Of a stretch of 64,000 bases of DNA, positions 1-8,815 are shown piece after piece (positions within the stretch are counted from its first letter, which is position 1; each line of letters begins with the position of its first letter). The position numbers and the translations under genes are program-made. Where the stretch lies: positions 434,001 to 498,000 of the forward strand of contig NZ_AZQN01000002.1 in assembly GCF_000566685.1 (NCBI RefSeq), written 5' to 3'. The notes beneath the pieces were generated by a model. The model saw nothing but the letters and a program-made list of their open reading frames with translations, ran no database searches and was not told the DNA's origin. Origin of the DNA: Dyadobacter tibetensis Y620-1 (GTDB taxonomy: Bacteria; Bacteroidota; Bacteroidia; Cytophagales; Spirosomataceae).

Positions 1-428
1 TTCGGGACGCATTTATCACCGAAAAAAAGATTGCCCCTAAGCAACAGATTGCCTCGCACGCCAAATGGGGCATCCCCTCTCGATTATGGAAGGCGTTCTG
101 TCAGGAAGCGGAAATTAGCGATACCTTAAGATGGGGAGATGTCAGTAACAAAGCAATGAACAGATTGGTAGAAATGTTAACCAATTCGCAATATGATATT
201 TCTGGAAAGACCACCTTTAAAGAGGAATTTGTTACCTGTGGAGGCATTAACCTTAATGAAGTTAACCCCACCACTTTGGAGAGCTTGCTCCTTCCAGGCC
301 TGTTCTTCTCAGGTGAAGTCCTTAATATCGACGGCATAACCGGAGGATTTAATTTTCAAAATGCCTGGACCACGGGCAATATTGCAGGTAAAAACATAGG
401 AGCTCCGCCTACATCTACCCTTTCATAG
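1..428 (+). CDS. BaiN/HI0933-family NAD(P)/FAD-dependent oxidoreductase, C-terminal part (5' end outside window)
   Basis: The reading frame is open from the window edge (codons from base 3) to a TAG at 426-428, so only about 141 C-terminal residues are present. The segment GEVLNIDGITGGFNFQNAW followed by TTGNIAGKNIG is the closing FAD-binding signature of the HI0933/BaiN flavoprotein family (consensus GE-x-LDVDG-x-TGGYN-x-Q-A). Upstream residues such as IPSRLWKAFC fit the same family. The physiological substrate of most members is unknown. Its last 14 bases overlap the end of the convergent uvrC. An ATG at 156 lies inside the protein and is not the start. The family call is firm; the exact reaction cannot be given. 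Confidence 0.85.
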   Translation, partial: RDAFITEKKIAPKQQIASHAKWGIPSRLWKAFCQEAEISDTLRWGDVSNKAMNRLVEMLTNSQYDISGKTTFKEEFVTCGGINLNEVNPTTLESLLLPGLFFSGEVLNIDGITGGFNFQNAWTTGNIAGKNIGAPPTSTLS

Positions 429-2223
429 AATCGAAATGCCTCAATAGTTTACCCGCCAATGCTGGGCCTACCACCTCTGTAAGCTTTTCGGCCGGGCTCT
501 CTTTGATCGCTTTTACCGTACCGAAATATTTTAACAGTTTCGTCGCTGTGACCTTACCTACACCCTCAATTCCTTCTAGTTCACTAATCAGGCTTCCTTT
601 ACTTCGCTTATCACGATGATGGGTAATGCCAAAACGGTGTGCTTCGTCACGTAACTGCTGAATAAGTTTTAAAGATTCGGAGCGCTTATCAATATATAAA
701 GGGACAGAATCTTCGGGGAAATAGATTTCTTCGAGTCGCTTGGCAATTCCCACAATTGGTACCTGACCATAGATCCCCAATTGTTTCAGGGCATCACAGG
801 CAGCACTTAGTTGCCCCTTTCCCCCATCGACAATGATAAGGTCGGGCAAGGGTTGATTCTCAGCAATGAGTCGCAGATATCTTCTACCTACTACCTCATT
901 CATAGATGCGAAATCATTGGGGCCTACTACCGTTTTGATATTAAAATGTCGGTAATCTTTTTTGGAGGGCTTACCGTCTTTGAAACAGACCATGGCTCCT
1001 ACCGGGTTGGTACCCTGTGTGTTCGAATTATCAAAGCATTCGATATGTCGGGGAAGTGTTTTCAGCTGCAGGTCGGTTTTGAGCCTAATCAGTACCCGAT
1101 CTTTTCTGGATGTAGTAGCTGATGCTTCTATTTCCCTACGCTCTGCTTTCTCCCGTCTGAAGTACATCACATTCTTCATAGACATATCCAGAAGTTTTTT
1201 CTTGTCGCCGATCTGAGGTATTATCACCTCAGGCTTCATACTCAGTTCGGGTTTTAAATTGGAAAGTACTTCCTTTGATTCGCTGCCATATTTTTCTCGC
1301 ATTTCAATTAACATCATTTCCAGAATCTCCATATCGGGCTCATTGAGTTTCTTTTTCACCTCAAAAGTTTGCGTCGCCACGGTATAGCCATCTTTCACTT
1401 TCATAAAATTCAGATAGGCCGCATCTTCATCCGAAACGATGGTAAGAACATCCACATTTCCGATCTTAGGATTCACCACTGTGGCTCTACTTTGGAAGTT
1501 AGCGAGGTGCTCCAATTTAGTTTTCCAGGAATGAGCCTCTTCAAAAGCCATGGATTCGGAGGCTTTTAGCATTTTATCCTTGAAGTATTGCTGTGGTAAG
1601 GATAGATTACCTTTGAGAATATGATGTATCTGCTCTATCTCCACCCTATAGTCTTCTGGAGATTGTAAGTTTTCACACGGCCCCTTGCAATTGCCAATAT
1701 GATATTCCAGACATACCTTAAATTTACCTGCTTCAATATTGGGAGGAGTAAGCGCCAGCTGGCAGGAGCGGATGGTATAGAGCGATCGAAACATGTCCAG
1801 TAGCGTATGCATGGTGCGCAGACTCGCAAATGGACCATAATAGGTTCCCTTGCGCCGATCTACATTCCGGGTGACATATACCTGAGGGAACAGCTCATTT
1901 GTGACACAAATAAAGGGATATGTTTTGTCGTCCTTTAAAAGAATATTGAACTTGGGCTGCAACTGTTTGATAAGTTGATTTTCCAATAAAAGTGCGTCCC
2001 ATTCACTGGGCACGATCATAAACTCAAGGCGACGAATCTGGGAAACCAGACGTTTGGTTTTGCGGTCGTGCTGATTAGATTTTAAAAAATAACTGGAAAC
2101 CCGATTTTTTAAATTTTTCGCTTTCCCAACATAAATCACCTCCCCTTTTTCATCAAAGTATCGATATACCCCGGGCTCTTGAGGTATTTTAGCTATCTCT
2201 TCTTTATAGTTAAATGCTGACAC
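415..2223 (-). CDS. uvrC: UvrABC system protein C (excinuclease subunit)
   Basis: UvrC makes both incisions around a bulky DNA lesion after UvrA/UvrB have loaded, in cytoplasmic nucleotide excision repair. The 602 residues are full length. An N-terminal GIY-YIG nuclease (GVY at 18-20, YVG at 31-33, R41, likely catalytic E81) makes the 3' cut. Cysteines 154, 171, 179 and 183 match the conserved cluster that has been linked to an iron-sulfur site. A UVR motif lies near 206-241. An RNase H-like nuclease follows (ECFDNSNTQGTNPVGAMV, then IIVDGGKGQL), which makes the 5' cut, and helix-hairpin-helix repeats close the protein from about residue 545 (LEGIEGVGKVTATKLLKYFG). It is convergent with the flavoprotein and probably a single-gene unit, since glycerate kinase starts 68 bases upstream on the same strand. 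Confidence 0.97.
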   Translation of the reverse strand: MSAFNYKEEIAKIPQEPGVYRYFDEKGEVIYVGKAKNLKNRVSSYFLKSNQHDRKTKRLVSQIRRLEFMIVPSEWDALLLENQLIKQLQPKFNILLKDDKTYPFICVTNELFPQVYVTRNVDRRKGTYYGPFASLRTMHTLLDMFRSLYTIRSCQLALTPPNIEAGKFKVCLEYHIGNCKGPCENLQSPEDYRVEIEQIHHILKGNLSLPQQYFKDKMLKASESMAFEEAHSWKTKLEHLANFQSRATVVNPKIGNVDVLTIVSDEDAAYLNFMKVKDGYTVATQTFEVKKKLNEPDMEILEMMLIEMREKYGSESKEVLSNLKPELSMKPEVIIPQIGDKKKLLDMSMKNVMYFRREKAERREIEASATTSRKDRVLIRLKTDLQLKTLPRHIECFDNSNTQGTNPVGAMVCFKDGKPSKKDYRHFNIKTVVGPNDFASMNEVVGRRYLRLIAENQPLPDLIIVDGGKGQLSAACDALKQLGIYGQVPIVGIAKRLEEIYFPEDSVPLYIDKRSESLKLIQQLRDEAHRFGITHHRDKRSKGSLISELEGIEGVGKVTATKLLKYFGTVKAIKESPAEKLTEVVGPALAGKLLRHFDSMKG

Positions 2224-2291
2224 GTATTAAAAATACTTTTAAACAGTGGTAAACTGCGAAATAAGACAATAAAAGCGGCAATTATACCCTT

Positions 2292-3425
2292 CTATCTAGC
2301 TATAGAAAACAACCGGACCAGCTGAATAGTTGCATTCGTAAGCAGGTCTGATGCTTCGGATAGTGCAGTATCCAGATCCATTGGCTTATCCAGGATAGAA
2401 CTGGCATATGTAATACCTGCGGTTTCCAATTCCTCTGCAGAAATAGAAAGACTCCCACACAGAACTGCAAGCGGTACCTGATTGCGGTTACAGAGATTCG
2501 CCAATCCTTTAACGACTTTGCCCTGCAGGGTCTGCTGATCCACTCTGCCCTCCCCGGTAATAACCAGGTCGGCCGATTGGATCAAATTTTCTAAATTAGA
2601 AAGTTCCATTATAACTTTCACCCCTTCCTGCAATTCACCACCCAGGAACCATTGACAGCCGGCTCCTAAACCTCCAGCGGCTCCCGAACCAGGTTTTTGG
2701 TGTATATCCATATGAAATACTTCTTTCGCCAAATTACTGATCCTTTCAAGACCCTGTTCCAAAAGGGGGATCATCTCTGGACTAGCCCCTTTCTGAGGGC
2801 CGTATACCGCTGCAGCTCCTTCCTGGCCTAAGAGCGGATTAGTTACGTCACAGGCTACAACCACCTTGCACTGTTGTAGTTGAGGAAGTACCATTGAAGT
2901 ATCGATTTTAGATATGTTACGCATCATACCGCCTATGGGCAAAACCTCCACATCCTGATCGTCATAAAAGCGATAACCCAGGGCAGCAGCCATGCCGATT
3001 CCGGCATCGGTAGTGGCGCTACCTCCAATTCCTAGTACAATTTTTTTCGCCCCTTTCAGAAGGGCATCTTGGATTATCTGGCCCGTACCGAAAGTACTGG
3101 TCAGCAAGGGATTATATTCATTTCGGGACAGAAGGTGGAGACCAGAGGCAGCTGCCATTTCAATAAAGGCGGTTTCCTGCTCTTTAGAATAGCCATACTC
3201 CGCCTCAATAATACGATCTAAGGGGTCCCGAACCGATACCTTTTGGATGGTACCTTTACTAGCCTCTGTCATAATCTGCATGGTTCCCTCGCCCCCATCA
3301 GCCATGGGAACAGCATGGATAATCGTTTCAGGATTTACCCAACGAATGCCTGTGGATATGGCCTCTATCACTTCGAAGGTAGATAATGAACCTTTGAATT
3401 TATCGGGTGCTACTATAATATTCAT
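2292..3425 (-). CDS. Glycerate kinase (GlxK/GarK family)
   Basis: This 377-residue protein phosphorylates D-glycerate with ATP; in this family the product is usually 2-phosphoglycerate, feeding glycolysis. The start MNIIVAPDKFKGSLS, the ADGGEGTM loop near residue 45, the IGGSATTDAG segment near 135 and ITGEGRVDQQT in the last third are hallmark motifs of the family, and the length matches E. coli GlxK. No glyoxylate carboligase or tartronate semialdehyde reductase gene lies beside it, so the source of glycerate is not shown by context. It sits between uvrC and the penicillin-binding protein gene on the same strand, 75 bases downstream of the latter, with no clear terminator on either side. 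Confidence 0.93.
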   Translation of the reverse strand: MNIIVAPDKFKGSLSTFEVIEAISTGIRWVNPETIIHAVPMADGGEGTMQIMTEASKGTIQKVSVRDPLDRIIEAEYGYSKEQETAFIEMAAASGLHLLSRNEYNPLLTSTFGTGQIIQDALLKGAKKIVLGIGGSATTDAGIGMAAALGYRFYDDQDVEVLPIGGMMRNISKIDTSMVLPQLQQCKVVVACDVTNPLLGQEGAAAVYGPQKGASPEMIPLLEQGLERISNLAKEVFHMDIHQKPGSGAAGGLGAGCQWFLGGELQEGVKVIMELSNLENLIQSADLVITGEGRVDQQTLQGKVVKGLANLCNRNQVPLAVLCGSLSISAEELETAGITYASSILDKPMDLDTALSEASDLLTNATIQLVRLFSIAR

Positions 3426-3500
3426 AACAACAGCTGAAATAATATACGCTTTAAAATTAAAGGGGGATACAAGTCTGTACCCCCCCTTATTCCGCTCTAA

Positions 3501-5801
3501 TTAGAATAGAACCCCTTCATCATCGGATCGCGATGGAGGAGTATAAGTATCTGAACTATCCATATCAATATTGCCGCAGTCCAGCTCATAATTTTCAGGT
3601 TTGATAAAAGGACCTTTTCTGTATTGTTGCAGGGTCTCGTCCTGATAAACCTTTTTCATGTAGATCCCCCAGGCGGGTAAGGCCATGCGGCCACCTTGCC
3701 CAAAAGCAATGGTCCGGAAATGGACACTTCGATCCTCGGCACCCACCCATACCCCTGTCACCAGGTTTTGTGTCATCCCCATAAACCATCCATCTGAATA
3801 GTTGGAGGTGGTACCAGTTTTGGCGGCGATTTCATTGCCCTCCGTAACTCCATACTGACGTAACCGCTGGGAAGTTCCTCCAGGATCTTCTACAGATCCA
3901 CGCATCAAATACAGCATATTGTATGCCATATTGGCACTAATTTCCTGGTTTTGCTTAGGATAAAATTCCTGAAGCAGGTTTCCATATCGATCCTCGATCC
4001 GAAGAATGGTCATGGGCTCTACTTTATGTCCTCCATTGGCGAAGGCTGAATAGGCAGACACCATGTCGTGAACCGACACTTCACTTATACCCAGGGCCAA
4101 AGAGGGCACTTCCTGCAGCTCACTGGTGATCCCCAGCTTATGAGCATACTCGACTACAGCCTTTGGCTTTACCATTTTCATGATTTGAGCACTAATGGTA
4201 TTAACCGACTTTCCAAGGGCCTGGCGTAATGTGAGGCTTTGGTATGAATACTTCATATTGGCGTTTTTGGGCGACCAGCCTCCTGGCACACCGTCACTCG
4301 GACCGAAATATACCGGCTGATCGGTCAAACGGCTACAAGGAGTAAGAAAATTCTTATCCAAAGCCGTTAGATAAACAAAGGGTTTGAAGGTGGAACCTGG
4401 CTGCCTTGTCCCCTGCTTAACATGATCGTACTTCATATATTTGAAGTTGATTCCTCCCACCCATGCTTTAATTTTACCATTTCGAGGATCCATCGACATC
4501 ATACCGATATGTAAGAGTTTTTTGTAGTGCTTGATGGAATCAATGGGCGACATCGTAACCGTCTTTTCCCCATCCCAGGTAAAGATCTTCATTTTCCTGG
4601 GTGTTTTCATTACCTTCCAGGCCTGTTCTTCACCCAGGTCTCGTTTCAAGGAAATAAAGTGTCCGGACATGCGTACAGCCCGATCTATAAATCCGGTCAG
4701 CTCTCGACCACTGTCATCGCGCCAGGGATCTCCTTTCCCTTTCCAGTGCTCGTCGAAAAGCTTTTGCTGGGTGCGCATATGCTCTTCTACGGCTTCTTCC
4801 TGATATTGCTGCATTCGGGAATCGATGCTGGTGTAAATTCTTAGTCCAGAAGTATACAAGTCCAGGTCCATGCCGTGCTCCTCGTTATACAACTTTACCC
4901 AACTTTTGAGGTAGCCCCGCATTGATTCACGGAAATAAGGTGCCAGACCGGTGTTATGGCTATCGACGGTAAAGTCCATGCCCAAAGGCAGCTTCTGTAA
5001 TTTGACCATCTCCTCACGAGGCAAATAGTCGTATTTATTCATCTGAGCTAACACCGTATTTCTTCTATTCAAGGCATTAGTAGGGAATCGTAAGGGATTG
5101 TATAGGGTAGGATTTTGTAGCATCCCCACCAGTAAGGCCGACTCTCTTACCGTCAGGTCGGAGGCCTCCTTGTTAAAATAGGTTTTTGCTGCTACTTTAA
5201 TACCATAGGTGTTATTGCCAAAGGATACCGTATTCAGGTACATTTGCATGATCTCCTGCTTGGTATATTTTCTTTCGAGTATGACGGCCAGTATCCATTC
5301 TTTGGTCTTGGCAATCACGATCCGTACCCCGGGAATATGGCCTAATACACCACGATACTCTTCTGAGCGGGTATTAAAAAGGTTTTTGGCCACCTGCTGG
5401 GTAAGGGTACTTCCCCCACCAGAGCTGGAGTTTCCAGATACCACTCCTTTGGCTACCCTGATCAGACTTCTCGCATCTATTCCGGAATGGTTTACAAACC
5501 GGGCGTCTTCGGTGGCTACCAGTGCATGGATCAGATTGGGAGACACTTGCCCAATTTCAATTTGGGTACGATTCTCATAAAAGTATTTCCCCAAGGATTT
5601 TCCATCTTCGGAAATGAGTTCGGAGGCTAATTCACTCCTTGGGTTTTCCAGGGTTTTAAGATCGGGCATACCACCGAACAGCCAGAAAAGGTTGAAGCTA
5701 ACGGCTGTGACATATAAAATCATTAAGCCCAGGCCTATTATGGCAGACCACCATAAGTTTACAATACGTCGACGGTATTTTCCTGGTTGGAATTCAATCA
5801 T
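3501..5801 (-). CDS. Class A penicillin-binding protein (PBP1A-type transglycosylase/transpeptidase)
   Basis: A bifunctional enzyme that polymerises lipid II glycan strands and cross-links them in the periplasm. The 766 residues start with a short cytoplasmic tail and one membrane segment (about 15-40). The GT51 domain follows, with catalytic E98 in ATEDARFVNHSG and the motifs GGSTLTQQVAKNLF and ERKYTKQEIMQMYLN. The transpeptidase domain has S470-T-F-K473, then SVN in GKSVNTISAQ, then the KTG box in AAKTGTTSNYSDGW. All catalytic elements are intact. The tail after residue 740 is acidic and probably disordered. The gene lies 50 bases downstream of porW on the same strand and has a perfect minus-7 element in that gap, so it can be transcribed on its own. 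Confidence 0.96.
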   Translation of the reverse strand: MIEFQPGKYRRRIVNLWWSAIIGLGLMILYVTAVSFNLFWLFGGMPDLKTLENPRSELASELISEDGKSLGKYFYENRTQIEIGQVSPNLIHALVATEDARFVNHSGIDARSLIRVAKGVVSGNSSSGGGSTLTQQVAKNLFNTRSEEYRGVLGHIPGVRIVIAKTKEWILAVILERKYTKQEIMQMYLNTVSFGNNTYGIKVAAKTYFNKEASDLTVRESALLVGMLQNPTLYNPLRFPTNALNRRNTVLAQMNKYDYLPREEMVKLQKLPLGMDFTVDSHNTGLAPYFRESMRGYLKSWVKLYNEEHGMDLDLYTSGLRIYTSIDSRMQQYQEEAVEEHMRTQQKLFDEHWKGKGDPWRDDSGRELTGFIDRAVRMSGHFISLKRDLGEEQAWKVMKTPRKMKIFTWDGEKTVTMSPIDSIKHYKKLLHIGMMSMDPRNGKIKAWVGGINFKYMKYDHVKQGTRQPGSTFKPFVYLTALDKNFLTPCSRLTDQPVYFGPSDGVPGGWSPKNANMKYSYQSLTLRQALGKSVNTISAQIMKMVKPKAVVEYAHKLGITSELQEVPSLALGISEVSVHDMVSAYSAFANGGHKVEPMTILRIEDRYGNLLQEFYPKQNQEISANMAYNMLYLMRGSVEDPGGTSQRLRQYGVTEGNEIAAKTGTTSNYSDGWFMGMTQNLVTGVWVGAEDRSVHFRTIAFGQGGRMALPAWGIYMKKVYQDETLQQYRKGPFIKPENYELDCGNIDMDSSDTYTPPSRSDDEGVLF

Positions 5802-5830
5802 AAAATGGGTAATGGTTATTGTATGGACTA

Positions 5831-5838
5831 CAAAAATA
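5831..5838 (-). promoter_or_regulatory. Candidate minus-7 promoter element before the PBP1A gene
   Basis: On the minus strand this reads TATTTTTG, a perfect match to the Bacteroidota TAnnTTTG element, about 30 bases before the PBP1A start codon. A TTTG lies 24 bases further upstream, slightly outside the usual 17-23 base spacing, so the minus-33 part is weak. Confidence 0.45.
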
Positions 5839-5851
5839 CAAAAGTCTGGGC

Positions 5852-8047
5852 TTATAACCGACCAAAGGATCCTACGGCTAGCTCCTGCATTTCTTTCACT
5901 CGGGCAAGATACGCACTCTGGGGATATAGTTGAATAAACTCGGTAATTGCCTGAGTATATTCCGCTTTCCCTCGGACTTTACCAATCAAAAAGAGCCTGA
6001 GAAGGGCAAATTTATCCTCCAAAGGGCCTCCTTTATAGGCTGGTAAATTTTGTTCTATATCCTTTAAAGCTTGTTCATAGCTGCCTTGCGCATAGAGTTG
6101 ATAGCTACTTTCATAAGCTTCCTGGGGGTTTTTCATCGCGTTATTAGAGGCTCCTGTCTCCGTCTTCTCACTCACCAGCCGGGCATAGGTAGAATTAGGA
6201 AAATCTTGAAAGATTTTATTTTTCCAAGCGATTTTCTCTGATGATCCCTCGGCGTGGGACAAATATAAGAGGTAGTAAACCTCTTCCCGATGCCCGCTAT
6301 TCGGAAATTCATCCAGGATACGCTCAAAGGATGCAATGGCTTTTAAATTTTCTTTAAGGTCGAAGCGGTAAATTTTCCCTAGCTGATAGAGTGCCTCTTC
6401 CTTTTGCTTTTGAGAAGCCGCTAATTCGGCTTCTGAAAAGGGAATATTCTTTTTCAGTGTACTTTTAACAGCCTCCCATTCGGGAGAGCCTTTCACCATC
6501 GCCACAGGTTCATTAGAACTGCTGAGGCTATCTTCTGCTGCCGTACCGATACTGGTGACCATGGTTCTAGCTGGCTTCCCACTGCGGCGCCAGTCGTCCT
6601 CCAGAGGACGGTTCCCCCATTGACGTTTAAATTCGATTTTACCTCTATTCAACAATAATGGATCGTATAATTCCCATCGACGCTCACCAGGAACAGGAGC
6701 TGAACCGTTATTCACAGGTGAAACATTGGCAGCAGCCAACGCCGCCATCTGCTTTTTCTGTTCTTCTATCCGGGCCTTCTCCCCGGCTTCGATAATTGCA
6801 TCCAGTTTATTTTCTAAAGCACTTTCTGGCAAACGCGCCAGACTTTGCAGGCTATCTTCGCGGGTAACGATGGTATATTGCGACACAAAACCATCTAACG
6901 CCTTCTTCCGCTCCGAAACAATCTGATAATCCAGTATCTCCTTTGGCAGTAATGCTAGGGCGCTATCGTAATAGGCTTTAGAAACTTCGAACATCTCCAG
7001 GGACTCATAATTGATCCGAGCAAGATGCAAATAGGTATAGGCCTTTTGGGTAGGATTACCGGCCCCTTTGGCAGCTGATTTTTGTAAATAATTTATAGCC
7101 TCCGGGATATTATTCTTATGTTCAGCGAGGAGTCCCATGGTAAAATAAATTTTATCCGTGAGGTCTTCGTTTTTGCGATCCTTGAGCATTTTATCGAAAC
7201 CTACTGCGCTCAAATCGGTAGAAGGATTTAGAAAAACCCTGTTTTGCAGGGAATTCATAGACGAATAAAATGCCAGATCATAGGAAGGGCGGTTTTTAGC
7301 CACCTTCTTATAATGATCGTTGGCTAAGGCATATTGCCCCAGTAAGTCATACATCTGTCCAGCAGCGAAATGAATGCGTGCAGTTTCAGGTGATTTCTTC
7401 AAAAGAGGAAATGTCTGCTCCAATATAGCTACAGAGGTTAGGTATTCCCCATTACTCTGGTGTAGATAGGCCTTGGTCAGGTAAAATTGCAAACGAGCAT
7501 CCTTGCGCAAGGGTTGTTGGCTCAAATACTCGGCTACACCTAAAGCATTGGAAAAATCTTTTTTGATGATGTATGCCCTCATCAAAAGGATGAGTGCGTC
7601 ATTTTTGTCATCTTCATCCTTACCATTAGCATACACAAAGCGTAGTGCTTCCAATCCATCGGCCCATTCGCCCATGTAGAGGCGTGCTTTTCCTAAGACA
7701 ATATAACTGTTGTCTAACCATTTACTATTCTGGTGTTTTTCTGCCACTATAGACGCCTTCTTTATTGCATCGGTCAGTTGGGGCTGTACCTTAATGGAAG
7801 AAATGGAATCCATAGGGTACAAAATAGGCACAAGCTGATTATAATCATCCTTATAGGCTTGGCGCAAGAGGAATTCCGCCTCAGCCATATTTTGCTCGGC
7901 AATAAAATAGGCATTATACCTGGATGTAATATTATGAAAGGCAATAGCTCCAGGGCGGTTGCTAAACTGGGAACAAGCTCCCAGCCCTAATAGGAGCAAC
8001 ATGCTACCACTGATTACCAAGTATTTTTTTATGAAGAGGTAGATCAC
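5852..8047 (-). CDS. porW: PorW/SprE-type TPR lipoprotein of the type IX secretion system
   Basis: PorW (SprE in gliding flavobacteria) is an outer membrane lipoprotein needed for type IX protein secretion. The 731 residues begin with a signal peptide and lipobox ending LGLGAC, giving a lipidated Cys25. The segment just after it, AIAFHNITSRYNAYF, is strongly characteristic of this family. The rest is helical with repeated TPR-like units (for example around VAEKHQNSKWLDNSYIVLGKA) and a low-complexity Ala/Lys stretch near 430. It is divergent from the ATP synthase genes. The protease at 25098 carries a type IX sorting signal and is a plausible client. The family is recognised from memory of its N-terminal pattern, so the symbol is a little less certain than the role. 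Confidence 0.82.
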   Translation of the reverse strand: MIYLFIKKYLVISGSMLLLLGLGACSQFSNRPGAIAFHNITSRYNAYFIAEQNMAEAEFLLRQAYKDDYNQLVPILYPMDSISSIKVQPQLTDAIKKASIVAEKHQNSKWLDNSYIVLGKARLYMGEWADGLEALRFVYANGKDEDDKNDALILLMRAYIIKKDFSNALGVAEYLSQQPLRKDARLQFYLTKAYLHQSNGEYLTSVAILEQTFPLLKKSPETARIHFAAGQMYDLLGQYALANDHYKKVAKNRPSYDLAFYSSMNSLQNRVFLNPSTDLSAVGFDKMLKDRKNEDLTDKIYFTMGLLAEHKNNIPEAINYLQKSAAKGAGNPTQKAYTYLHLARINYESLEMFEVSKAYYDSALALLPKEILDYQIVSERKKALDGFVSQYTIVTREDSLQSLARLPESALENKLDAIIEAGEKARIEEQKKQMAALAAANVSPVNNGSAPVPGERRWELYDPLLLNRGKIEFKRQWGNRPLEDDWRRSGKPARTMVTSIGTAAEDSLSSSNEPVAMVKGSPEWEAVKSTLKKNIPFSEAELAASQKQKEEALYQLGKIYRFDLKENLKAIASFERILDEFPNSGHREEVYYLLYLSHAEGSSEKIAWKNKIFQDFPNSTYARLVSEKTETGASNNAMKNPQEAYESSYQLYAQGSYEQALKDIEQNLPAYKGGPLEDKFALLRLFLIGKVRGKAEYTQAITEFIQLYPQSAYLARVKEMQELAVGSFGRL

Positions 8048-8183
8048 TTATTCTAGACTATTTGAAGGTTTAATTCAGGATCAATATCAATAAATTAACG
8101 GGAATATTTACAAAACCGTATCGAAGATAAGGCCATTTAAAAAATATTGAAGCAACTTTACCTATATTTTACCAGGACAACAA

Positions 8184-8417
8184 ATGGATTACGAACCCAA
8201 AAAGGATAAAAAAAACCATTTGAAGCGCTCCGCTTCTTTGGCGCAATACTCTGGTCTCGCCATGCAAATGCTTGGCACTATTCTGATATTTACCTATGCA
8301 GGCGTGCGTTTAGACCGTTGGCAAGGCCATCAGATTCCCGGATGGACCATTGTACTCTCGCTAACTGGCATCGGTGCATCCTTATATATGCTCATCCGAA
8401 ATATGCCCAAACTTTAA
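8184..8417 (+). CDS. atpZ: AtpZ/AtpI family protein
   Basis: A 77-residue membrane protein with a charged N-terminal tail and two transmembrane helices (about 24-45 and 53-72), the layout of the AtpZ/AtpI family encoded at the head of ATP synthase operons. Members have been linked to c-ring assembly or magnesium handling. The segment YSGLAMQMLGTILIFTYAGV and the following RLD are typical. It starts the F0 gene run, divergent from porW across 136 bases. The next gene begins 14 bases after its stop codon. Confidence 0.85.
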   Translation: MDYEPKKDKKNHLKRSASLAQYSGLAMQMLGTILIFTYAGVRLDRWQGHQIPGWTIVLSLTGIGASLYMLIRNMPKL

Positions 8418-8431
8418 TAGATTTATTTAAC

Positions 8432-8791
8432 ATGCTTAGAAATTTTGCCTTCACTGCCATTCTTGGAATTGCATTTTTTATAGTCCTTAAATTCGTAAAT
8501 GCCAGTTGGGTTCACCCCTACATCTGGTACATTCTTGCTTTTTTCTTCGGACTATCCTTTCTTATCTATCGACTGATGGAATATGGAATGAAGGATAATC
8601 GCAAAAAATTTGTAAGCTTTTACCTTTCGACCGTTGTTGGCAGACTTATTCTAAGTCTTATTTTTATTGGAATATTTTTATATCATGGCCTAACTGACTC
8701 ATTACTATTCATTATCAACTTTTTTATACTGTATTTGTGTTATACCGGCTTTGAAATATATACTTTGTATTGTAACTTGCGCCGCGATTGA
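8432..8791 (+). CDS. Small membrane protein of the ATP synthase operon (AtpI-like position, function unknown)
   Basis: The open frame extends back to 8318, but those first codons overlap atpZ and look non-coding. The ATG at 8432 gives a 119-residue protein that begins with a hydrophobic helix (MLRNFAFTAILGIAFFIVLK). Four transmembrane helices are visible at about 5-20, 28-45, 65-82 and 86-106, with a basic tail. I do not recognise a defined family. Its place between AtpZ and AtpB, 24 bases before the latter, is the position where Bacteroidota operons carry an AtpI-like protein, so a role in F0 assembly is an inference from context only. Confidence 0.75.
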   Translation: MLRNFAFTAILGIAFFIVLKFVNASWVHPYIWYILAFFFGLSFLIYRLMEYGMKDNRKKFVSFYLSTVVGRLILSLIFIGIFLYHGLTDSLLFIINFFILYLCYTGFEIYTLYCNLRRD

Positions 8792-8815
8792 CAAAGCGTA
8801 GTATTTCAAGCCATT

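Noticed and set aside
8318..8431. Upstream extension of the membrane protein gene between atpZ and atpB
   Set aside because: It overlaps atpZ in another frame and encodes polar residues before the first hydrophobic helix; the ATG at 8432 fits better.
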